The position numbers and the translations under genes were made by a program. Shown one piece after another: positions 9,986-18,724 of a DNA stretch of 64,000 nucleotides. Source of the DNA: Strigamia acuminata (lineage: Eukaryota; Arthropoda; Chilopoda; Geophilomorpha; Linotaeniidae). A model generated the notes under the pieces. It made no database searches, was not told where the DNA came from, and was given only the letters and a program-made list of their open reading frames with translations. The stretch's first letter is position 1. Each line of letters starts with the position of its first letter. The stretch spans positions 4,923,605 to 4,987,604 of the forward strand of contig OX442321.1 in NCBI GenBank assembly GCA_949358305.1, given 5' to 3'.

Positions 9986-12324
9986 AACATATAGTCAGAA
10001 AAAATGCGAAGCAAAGATTATTTATTCCTAAAGGACGTACTGATAAGAATAAATGCAAACACGATCGAATGACTATCAAGAGTGAAATCCTCGGCTACAA
10101 GTCCAAACGAGGCTTTGTATACAATCTCTTGCACTTTCTAATCATTTCTCTCTGCACTCTCGTTTGCTCCTTTCAAACTTACGATCGATTCAACTTCTAT
10201 CTATCTGCACCCATCGAAAATAGAGTCAGTTTAACACGGAATGCATCCGTCAAGTTCCCTTCTATAACTCTATGTCCTGCGTCTTACAGTTACGCTGCTT
10301 TGCGTAAAGTAGGACAACAACAAAAAGATAAAACCCCGTGCTTTCCAATTACTTTAATAAAAGATGGTACCCTTAACATTTCTACCTTTTGGGAGCTCAT
10401 GTCACTACACGGAACGATGACTGTTGACGAATACGGGGTAAGATACTTTCATTACGCTGCTAAATAATTCGATTTGATTTTCTCCGATTTGCCAGAAAAA
10501 CAACATGAAATTCCCCAAAAATTTGCATTCTTTTGTCAAAAACGACACCAAAACTGTGTTTGGCACATGCTACACATATTCCAGAAGTATAACAGTTTAA
10601 AAAAGGGTTTCCCAAACGGGGTAAACGGTGAGGCGCGCCTCACTGGTGGGGCACGAGCTGATTATTGGTGGGGCGCACCCATTATACATGCTTAAATAAA
10701 ACAAACTTATTTTGCAAACTTTTGTAAATTTTTAATCAAAAGTATATAAAATTATATAAAAAATTATACAAAGTTTTATGCAAAATTATATAAAATTTTT
10801 TTTTTCTTTTTAGTAGTATATTTTTTAAAAATTTAATGCACTAGTACAGAGTTTCCCAAACGGTGAGGCGCGAGCTGATTTTTAGTGGGGCGCGATCCAT
10901 CGCTCACAAAAAAATTTTTTTTTTTAATTTTTAACAATCAAACTAACTTATAGACATGATGTCCTCCCCCTAGAATAGTGCACTTGTCTTGCCGTCTAGA
11001 AGAGTCTATTCTATCCAGACAATACACAACTGCCAAATTCAAATCCATTTCAGTTTGTGTGCTCAATTCTATTATGGATAAATGGCTGATAAATAAGCCT
11101 TCATGCTCATAAAATTATATGTAAAATTGTATAAAATTGTATGCAATATTATATAAAATTGTATGCAATATTATATAAAAATTTCTTTTTTCCTTTTTAG
11201 TAGTTCATTTTTAAAAAAATTTAATGCACCGGTAGATGAAGTGGGGCGCGGAAGATCGCCTTGCTTAAAAATGGGGCGCAATGCTAAAAAGTTTGGGAAC
11301 CCCTGCACTAGTAGATGAAGTGGGGCGCAGAAGATCGCCTTGCTTAAAAAGTGGGGTGCGATGCTAAAAAGTTGGGAACCCCTGGTTTAAAATATCAATT
11401 TTTTTAAAAACCTAATTTTGTTTTCGTAATTCTTTCTGTAGAAAATCTTGTACGCTTTCAGGACAATTTAAAGTTACAATTCTCATTCAAGGACCCTTTA
11501 AAGAGTTGTCGCTATGGAAGGAACAGAGTATGGGTACGAATATGTAATATAAATAACTCGACGGATTATATTGAAATCTGAAACAGTACAAGCAGCACCA
11601 TGATGATGTCGTCGTCACATACGACATAGCAAATCCATTTACACCATTGGGCATTAATGATTACGAGTCCTACGGTTTATCTGCAAAACGAGTTTGTTTC
11701 TAAAACAATTCATCACTCATAAATTAGATTAACGATAATTTCTCGCTAAATAGTTCAAAATTCTGAATCGAACATCAAACGTTTGCGACACCATTCAAGT
11801 TGTAAACCAGTGCAAAATCAACTGCTTTGAAAAGTTTGTCAAAAATAACACCGAGTGCCGGTAAGAAATAGCAAAACGTTTAGTCGCACGTATAATTATT
11901 GATACAAATCAACAGATTACCTCCGACATCTTTGTCGGACCTCCCGTTGTGTGCCGATGAAAACCGTCTGCGCGAGCAATTCGAGGAACTGTATAGCTTA
12001 GCCATGAATTTTGATTATTTGGAAAACTGCACTTGTCCTAAAATATGTGAAGAAACTTTGTACTCTAATCATTTAAAACACACCAAGCAAGTCGCAGGCT
12101 CCTACGAATTATCCTTCTACTTTGACGATGATGTGATTGAAGAAGTTGAAGAACATTACAGCTATTCTTTGGTATCTTTGCTGTGCGATGTCGGTGGCAG
12201 TTTGGGTCTCTTTTTAGGATTGAGTCTGCCTGCCTTATTCGACATTGCAGATTCAATCATCATTTACTCTTTTACGTTCAAACAATCTATTAAAAATAAA
12301 TCTAATATTGTAAAATACTATTAA
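9986..12324 (+). CDS. DEG5: DEG/ENaC subunit, six exons, start exon unresolved
   Basis: Exons 9986-10437, 10496-10586, 11442-11533, 11587-11691, 11754-11860 and 11916-12324 keep phases 0/1/0/0/2 and give 417 residues without a stop. Exon 1 has SKRGFVYN (RG in place of the family HG), TM1, and FPSITLCP. Exon 6 has CTCPKICEE, the acidic FDDDVIEEVEE, TM2 and GLFLGLS. No in-frame ATG precedes TM1 except M at DRMTIKS, so a first coding exon probably joins at the acceptor TTTTATTCTACAG (9985) in phase 1. Intron 2 carries nested hAT MITEs. Closest to DEG6. Plasma-membrane cation channel by family; probably functional if the 5' exon exists. Confidence 0.75.
10603..11384. mobile_element. Outer hAT-like MITE in DEG5 intron 2
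   Basis: Flanked by a perfect 8-bp duplication GTTTAAAA (10595-10602, 11385-11392). The ends AAGGGTTTCCCAAAC and GTTGGGAACCCCTG are inverted relative to each other and match the CAGGGGTTCCCAAAC terminus seen elsewhere. DEG6 intron 2 (23770-23834) lacks it. It is split by a second copy of the same family. Confidence 0.8.
10847..11305. mobile_element. Inner hAT-like MITE nested in the outer copy
   Basis: Flanked by a perfect 8-bp duplication CACTAGTA (10839-10846, 11306-11313). Ends CAGAGTTTCCCAAAC and GTTTGGGAACCCCTG. It contains the same GGGGCGCGGAAGATCGCC-type and AT-rich ATAAAATT repeats as the host element. Eight-base duplications are the hAT signature. Confidence 0.85.
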
Positions 12325-12384
12325 CTTCATCACAAAACGTAATTACTAAATATTCATATTTCTTATTTACTCAAACCGACTCCA

Positions 12385-12690
12385 AGAGTTTCATTTCTCC
12401 CATTGGTCGAGCCATTTCACTCGTGTAATGTTACATAAAAGTAATCCAAAACACCAGAATTGTATCGATAAAACAACCAATAACCTAAACAAAAATGTAT
12501 GTTGACATAAAACTTCATCCTACAAACGAAAAACACATTTTATTGTAAAATCAAAATTAAATTTACATAATTCTAATAATTAGAATACCGATACTCAAAA
12601 AAATTAAAAATCAATATAACTACGTCTTGCGGTAGTGCACAGTCTCTAGTTCTCTCTCTCTCTCTAATTCGAATCGACCAATTGGAGAAA
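12385..12690. mobile_element. MITE of the 'CATTGGTCGAG' family, copy 2
   Basis: It starts near TTTCTCCCATTGGTCGAGCC and ends near CGACCAATTGGAGAAAGG, inverted ends with an AT-rich interior. A CT dinucleotide run occurs at about 12653-12664. It is present in the same position after DEG6 (25385-25810), so it predates that duplication. Confidence 0.6.
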
Positions 12691-12825
12691 GGACACTCTT
12701 AGAGTGATAGATATTAATGTGTAATATGATTCACTCGTCTGTAATTCACATTTTCAAAATTATATTATTGGTTTGCTAAAATAAATTTTAGTGATGGAAG
12801 ATGTGCCCAGAATACCTTCGGTGAT

Positions 12826-12957
12826 TTCAGTTTAATTACGTAATTAGGGGGTGGAGGTTTAGCGAATTTGTTAAGGCCATATTACAGAGGGGGGAGGGAG
12901 TCTAAAATTTCCAAATTTTGCGTTACGTAATTTATAGACGGCCCCTAAGTAGTAAAG
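12826..12957. repeat. Decayed copy of the TTACGTAAT MITE family
   Basis: It contains TTACGTAATTAGGGGGTGGAGG and ends TTTTGCGTTACGTAATTTAT...GACGGCCCCTAAG, as in the complete element at 24120-24369. One terminus is missing. The same remnant is present after DEG6 at about 25930-26048. Confidence 0.55.
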
Positions 12958-12999
12958 AAAGTGGTCGCAAAGAATGTTTTTCTGGAATCAAGCAGTACT

Positions 13000-13940
13000 G
13001 CTGTAAGAATAAATATGATTGCTAATGAGGTCCATCTCATTGTTCGTTGATTAATAAGTTACCTTATGGCTATGATTTGCCTCTTTCTTGCAATTTTTGT
13101 TCCAAGACACTCAAGTACAGTTAGTGCATTCTTAGCCAGGTAAACAATAATTTCACTTCATGATATCACATCGGAAAAACATCTCAAGAACCCATCACAT
13201 TGACAATCTGGCCCTTTTCACTGAAACTTTATAGATAGTCGTTTGTGCATTGTTAGTACTGTATCCAATAGAATTTTAGCGTTTACAAAATAATTAAAAA
13301 ATAAAATTACATAATACATAAAAAAAATTAACTCGCTAGCATGACCTCAATTGCCAAAAAATTTTAAATTCGCAGAGACTTTCCTGAAGTTTGATTAAAA
13401 TAAAAATTTAAAAAACTTTCATTTATAGGAAGAGAACGCACACATGAACCTCTCGTGCCATTCCCCAATTAATTTGCACAATGTCAACAATCTTAATCAA
13501 TTCTTTTGAGAAAATTGAAACACGCCAAGTCCAATTTTCATGTTAAACTTGTATGTTAATTGGCTACCGATTGCCATTAACCAAACCATGAATTATTTTT
13601 TCAATTCAATCTCATAAATGAATGGAAAATTCCTAAATTATCTTTTAAATAATTGAAAACAATATTTCTGGGCAAAGCTAGTCGCTGTCAAACGAACACC
13701 TACACGAAGCTGTCGTGTCGTTCCCCAATTGATTCGCACAATGTCAACAATCTTAATTACTCCTTCCAAGAAAAAAGAAACACCCCTTGTTGAATTATTA
13801 AGTTAAACATGTATGTCAGTTGTCTATTGATTGGCTTTTTGAATTTAATGCGCAGTTGTCCTCGTCCTGACCATTAATTATTTTTTAAATTTAATCTCAC
13901 CAATGAATGAGAACCTCAAAAATATAATTGCAGGACAAAG
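13000..13940. other. Gene-free spacer shared in part with the DEG6 flank
   Basis: The first 330 bp match 26050-26218 plus 27704-27890, the DEG6 3' flank on both sides of a Tc1-like insertion. The remainder holds two diverged copies of a repeat (13430-13680 and 13690-13960) built on CATTCCCCAATTAATTTGCACAATGTCAACAATCTTAAT and ATGTATGT(T/C)A(A/G)TT. No coding region seen. Confidence 0.5.
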
Positions 13941-13949
13941 CTCGTTGCT

Positions 13950-14330
13950 GACAAACATGAGGAAAAGAAAGTTGCCAATCATTATTTAAAAAAAAAGTTT
14001 CTATAGCAACTAGAAACCGTCACCTCCATCGACATATACTTTTTCCTCGTTCAGTCGACGTCAACTCACGATACCACATCGCTATATCTCAGTAGTGCTG
14101 CCAATTCAAGCACTTAGAGATACCTTGAGACTCACAGAAAAACTTTGTACTCAATCTCAAACGTTTTAATGCTTTTGCATTCAGCAAGTTACAAAAACTA
14201 AAAATAGTCAACAACAGTGAGGCCTTTAGTTATCAGTATCGAACTTCTACAACAAAAACCGTATCATCGGATGCTTTGAAGACACCCAAATAATTCAAAA
14301 ATACATGTAAGTGTATACCTATAATCTGTA
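13950..14330 (+). promoter_or_regulatory. Orphan upstream block C
   Basis: It includes GTTTCTATAGCAACTAGAAACCGTCACC, CTTTTTCCTCGTTCAGTCGACGTCAACTCACGATACCACATCGC and TGCCAATTC, matching the order of motifs before DEG5 (9760-9890). No DEG exon follows before the palindrome at 15151. It marks a lost gene copy or a displaced regulatory region. Confidence 0.35.
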
Positions 14331-15126
14331 AAGCTAGGTATGCATGACCTAATTTCGTGCACGAAATGGTAACTTTCCGTGTGTGGCCAGAAATTTTGGT
14401 CGACATGGTTCACATAGTTCTGCTTACCACACACGGAAACTTTCTGGGGACTGGAATTCTATTCTTTCTGGCAGTAATGGTGCACGGAAAAAATCAATTG
14501 TTTTTGTGCACGAACAAATTCTGAGTTCCCAGAATGCATTGTAGTAATGCGATCAATCGTGACCGGTCGTACATACGACCGAGGTGGATACTGCATACAA
14601 AGACAGATAACACTAAAAATGTTTGATTAATTTATTTTATAATTTATTAATAATTATTAATTTAAAAATACTGTAATCTTGCATTTTTGCACAATTAAAC
14701 TACAATAATTTGTAAAAATGGTCTCCATTTGTAATTACAAAACACATTCACAGATTGTGGGTACCAAACAATTTCCGCACTCGGAAAGACACTGTGACGG
14801 TAATGACATCATATCGAATAAATGCTCAATTTTACAATATATAGCGCTGATATTTATTTAGCGGTAAATTTAAGTACGGACTTGATTTTAAATGATTTAA
14901 TATATAAAAAATAAGTTTTATATATTTTATATCTCGGTTTGATATGTTATACAGTTATGGAATGTTTCTAATATATGTTCGTATCAGTTTATAGTACAAT
15001 TCCATTGAATTTAGTATAAGCTTGACCTGTGGATTAGGTCACCCCTTCCCTACTGCAGAGACCTTAGACCTCATTCAGATTAGGACAGAAGACTCAGTCC
15101 TGAATGTGTCTCGTGTATCCAGTTCC
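14330..15126. other. Gene-free spacer
   Basis: No supported coding region. A local inverted pair (CTTTCCGTGTGTGGCCAGAA / CCACACACGGAAACTTTCTGG, 14374-14445) could form a hairpin. The rest is AT-rich. Confidence 0.4.
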
Positions 15127-15150
15127 TAAAAGAAAGCTATGTTCTTACAA

Positions 15151-16177
15151 GGGGAGTGCACCAATAAGACTCTTCGGTCATGACCAAAATTTTTGAAGAA
15201 TTTATTTACCTCAAACAGGTAAATAAGCTGCCCAAATGTTTTTATGCCGTGAACAGGCAGAAAGAAATAAATCAAACATTAAATTTGGACTCTTTCTATG
15301 GTGATAGTACACTTTTGGGAGTAATTAGGCTTGTGGAGAAATATTGTAAACAACTGTTGCTAGGTAAAAAATAGTTCCAAAATCCAGGTTGAATTTTATC
15401 ATTTGACATTCAATGATGTCATTTCATCATTTGAGATTCAGTGATGTCATGACATCAGAACTTTGGTCACCAACATGACTGTCTTCATGAAGATAACAAT
15501 AGTTTGTAGTGGTGGTCCAGTGGTTAAGACAATGGACTAGGTATCTTTCCACACAGGTTCAAATCCAGTTATGTGTGAAAATTTTTTGCTTTTTTTTGTT
15601 GTTTATTTTTAGCAGTAATTTTAATGTTTGTAATTTTATATTTGTTTACAGAAAATTTTAATTTAATTAATTTTAATTTTTTAACAAATATAAAATTACA
15701 AACATTAAAATTACTGCTAAAAATAAACAAAAAAAAAAGCAAAAAATTTTCCCGCACAACTGGATTTGAACCTGTGTGGAAAGATACCTAGTCCATTGTC
15801 TTAACCACTGGACCACCACTACAAACTATTGTTATCTTCATGAAGACAGTCATGTTGGTGACCAAAGTTCTGATGTCATGACATCACTGAATCACAAATG
15901 ATAAAATGACATCATTGAATGTCAAATGATAAAATTCAACCTGGATCTTGAAACTATTTTTTACCTAGCAACAGTTGTTTACAATATTCCTCCACAAGCC
16001 TAATTACTCCCAAAAGTGTACTATCACCATAGAAAGAGTCCAAATTTAATGTTTGATTTATTTCTTTCTGCCTGTTCATGACATAAAAACATTTGGGCAG
16101 CTTATTTACCTGTTTGAGGTAAATAAATTCCTCAAAAATTTTGGTCATGACCAAAGAGTCTTATTGGTGCACTCCCC
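15151..16177. mobile_element. 1-kb near-perfect palindrome with tRNA-like sequence in each arm
   Basis: The arms (about 15151-15655 and 15675-16177) are reverse complements with few mismatches, from GGGGAGTGCACCAATAAGAC at the left to GTCTTATTGGTGCACTCCCC at the right, meeting in an AT-rich centre. Flanks carry GTATCCAGTTCC at 15115-15126 and 16185-16196, possibly a target duplication if 24 extra left-hand bases belong to the element. Each arm holds a 64-codon open frame (15180-15374 plus; 15954-16154 minus) with no recognised family. Confidence 0.8.
15506..15577 (+). repeat. tRNA-like (SINE-head) sequence in left palindrome arm
   Basis: A-box-like TGGTCCAGTGG (15513-15523) and B-box GGTTCAAATCC (15556-15566) are 32 bases apart, as in tRNA genes. 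A T-arm with four of five pairs and an anticodon-like loop CTAGGTA can be drawn, but the acceptor stem does not pair, so a working tRNA is unlikely. It is a tRNA-derived element. The same sequence occurs on the minus strand in the other arm (about 15757-15825). Confidence 0.55.
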
Positions 16178-16179
16178 TG

Positions 16180-16704
16180 TTAGTATCCAGTTCCGGTATT
16201 CAGGGATTGGAAGGATTCTGGTGACCAGTGTCCCCATTGAGCAATGGTTAACCCAGTAATCCTACCAATAATATACAACCCGCACCCATGTGTATTGGGC
16301 CGCTTGTATTTTTTGATGTTGCAAAAAAGAAAATCGTAAATTTCAAACTCAAAAAAAAGTTTTTAATCAAAATAAATAAATGCAACTTGTAGAACAAACA
16401 TTGGGCTTTATTTAAAAAAAAAAAAAAAATTTTAACTTAAATGGGCCAAAAGTTATGGCCATTTGAATTTGCGCTACTTGGCACAAGTGTATTGGGCCAC
16501 CATGCTAATTGCCTCAAGTGAGTTGGGCCGGCAGAAAAAGCTTAGCACCACATCCAAAAAATCACACAAAAAACCGGTTTCTTCAGAAAATCATTGTTTA
16601 TTTGAACAATACTTTACAATATTTTGTTGGATAACCAAAATTTTGTATGTGATTGTGCAGGCCAAGTCAAAACCTACGTGTGATGGGTTTGGAAAATTGA
16701 GCAA
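16180..16704. other. Spacer between palindrome and gypsy element
   Basis: It contains three short echoes of TGTATTGGGCC / GTGAGTTGGGCC (about 16290, 16488, 16518) and an A-run. An 81-codon open frame at 16463-16708 has no recognisable domain. Nothing else is supported. Confidence 0.35.
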
Positions 16705-16709
16705 ATGAG

Positions 16710-16831
16710 TCCATAGATGCACTCGGTTTGGTGGTTAAACAACAACTAACTTTATTCTCATTCTACTCTCGTGACCAGCGCCCAGCGCCCCCTCGTGGTC
16801 ACTTACAAAACTAATACATGTAAACATTACA
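16710..16831 (-). repeat. 3' LTR of the minus-strand gypsy element
   Basis: 122 bp, identical to 21264-21385 except for one base. It begins TGTAATG and ends TATGGA when read on the minus strand. Confidence 0.95.
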
Positions 16832-16951
16832 TCCCTTCCACCATGCAGGAATTTAAATCAATCGAACAAAACAAACACTCTCAAACTCAAAAATCAGAAT
16901 TAAACACAGAATAACAAAATCTCAACATTTTACAATAAAGTCCGCAAAGTC

Positions 16952-18724
16952 TCAATATCTGACGAAGTTGCCGTACCACTTGGGCGGTTGCCCCTTATTC
17001 ACTCTGGCGGACTTCCGCGGTTCCTCTCGTGCCACCGGTTCAGGCGCCGCCGTCGCTCCCATTGGACCCATCTCTCCTTCTCCTTCATGTGTTGGCTGCT
17101 CCATCTCCACGTCCGGGGTCGTCTCCTGGAGCTCTCCCTGATCCACCTCCGGTCGCTCAACCCGCATCTCCTCCTCCTCCTCCCGGTGTCCTCCAATTCC
17201 CTTGAAGTGGGATGCGTTCCTCACTATTGTTTGCTGGTCCCTCGTCGCCGCAATCCTCGATCCCTCCACTGACGACACCACAAATGGCAAAGGGTCGAAT
17301 GGGGTCGTGAGTTTATTCATTTTTCGTCGTTTTACCAGGACGCGATCACCCAACCTAAAGTCGTGTTCTCGGACATGTCGCGTTCGATCTGCTCTTTCCT
17401 TCATTTCCTCCTTTCGTTCACCATCCCGTCGTCTCACATCCGCATCGGGCTCCGCCGCAAAGATCTGCGGTAGTCTCGTCTTCAAAGTCCGTTTCAGAAG
17501 TAACTCCGCCGGGGACACTCCCGTGGTCGAATGAGGCGTGGCACTATAGTTGAGCAAAAATTCGTAAACCTCCTCCTTCCAGTTCTTTCCTTCAGTCACG
17601 GCGGCCAAAATCGCCTTGTTCAGCGTTCTCATAAGTCTTTCAACCTCTCCATTAGCCTCCGGCCACAGCAGCGTGACGCGTCGATGTCTAATATCCCTCT
17701 CTTCCAAAAACAACCCGAACTCCCTCGACGAGAAAGGCGGTCCGTTATCGGTCTTCACAACCTCGGGCAGGCCCATCTCGGAAAATCGCCTCCTTAGCAC
17801 CGAAATAGTGCTCGAACCCAACGTAGACGGCACCGCATCCACCATCGGAAATCGAGAATACTCGTCGACGAGCACCATCAACATTTTCCCATCGGGGAAA
17901 GGGCCCAAAAAATCTAGTGCCAACTGCTGCCAGGGTCGGTCAGGCATCGTCGTCATCTGCAATGGTGTCCTTGTTGTCGCTTTCATGCTAGCCTGGCACG
18001 GAATGCAGCTCGCGACCACGCGCTCCACGTGTGCATCCACCCCGGGGAACCAAACTTTTTGCCTCAAGAAGCTCTTGGTCTTCACTATGCCTTGGTGACC
18101 CCGATGGGCCAATTCCACCACTCTCCCCCTCAAGGCCCTCGGGATCACAATCCTGTCGCCGCGTAAAATCATGCCGTTTTCGGCGCACGACAATTCGCTT
18201 TTCACCATGGCGTACGGCTTTAACTGTTCCTTCTTCCAACTCTTCTCCTGTTCTCCGCTTGGTTGCCGTAGCGTCTCCCGCAGCATTCGCATCTCTATAT
18301 CCGCCTCCGACTCCCGAATCACTTCCGCCTGCGTCATCGTCGCTGGTATCCTAGTTCTTGCGACGAAATTCACGTACCGCTCCACCGTGCTCGACATGCC
18401 GTGTCCGACGCTCGATACCGCCCCCGGATGCCGCGACATGTAGTCGCTGGGATTCGTGTCGCCTCTTGTGTGTCTGACCTCGAACGTGTATTGCTGGATC
18501 CTCAGGCACAGCCTCTCAATACGCACCGATGGCCGCGACCTCCTATTGCCAAAAATTCCCACCAAGGGCTTATGGTCCGTGAACAATATGAACGAGACGC
18601 CATACAAATACAAATAAAAGTGCTCGACCGCCCACACCGCCGCCAACGTCTCCTTTTCGATTTGGGAGTAGCGCGTTTCAACGTCTGTCAACGCCCTGCT
18701 GGCGTACGCTACTACCTGCGGCAC
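16952..18724 (-). CDS. Gypsy pol, second part: RNase H and integrase (590 aa)
   Basis: The N-terminal third is a retroelement RNase H (VVAYASRALTDVETRYSQIE, FTDHKPLVGIFG). Next comes the integrase zinc domain (H-R-G-H-Q-G...CIPCQ), then the DDE core with D in LALDFLGPF, D in VKTDNGPPFSS and E in EANGEVERL, and a Pro/Glu-rich tail. The reading frame opens inside RNase H, not at a natural domain start, and overlaps the upstream frame by 47 bases. Gag-protease-RT is therefore separated from it by a frame change near 18724-18750. The element is probably unable to make a full polyprotein. Confidence 0.92.
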   Translation of the reverse strand: MPQVVAYASRALTDVETRYSQIEKETLAAVWAVEHFYLYLYGVSFILFTDHKPLVGIFGNRRSRPSVRIERLCLRIQQYTFEVRHTRGDTNPSDYMSRHPGAVSSVGHGMSSTVERYVNFVARTRIPATMTQAEVIRESEADIEMRMLRETLRQPSGEQEKSWKKEQLKPYAMVKSELSCAENGMILRGDRIVIPRALRGRVVELAHRGHQGIVKTKSFLRQKVWFPGVDAHVERVVASCIPCQASMKATTRTPLQMTTMPDRPWQQLALDFLGPFPDGKMLMVLVDEYSRFPMVDAVPSTLGSSTISVLRRRFSEMGLPEVVKTDNGPPFSSREFGLFLEERDIRHRRVTLLWPEANGEVERLMRTLNKAILAAVTEGKNWKEEVYEFLLNYSATPHSTTGVSPAELLLKRTLKTRLPQIFAAEPDADVRRRDGERKEEMKERADRTRHVREHDFRLGDRVLVKRRKMNKLTTPFDPLPFVVSSVEGSRIAATRDQQTIVRNASHFKGIGGHREEEEEMRVERPEVDQGELQETTPDVEMEQPTHEGEGEMGPMGATAAPEPVAREEPRKSARVNKGQPPKWYGNFVRY

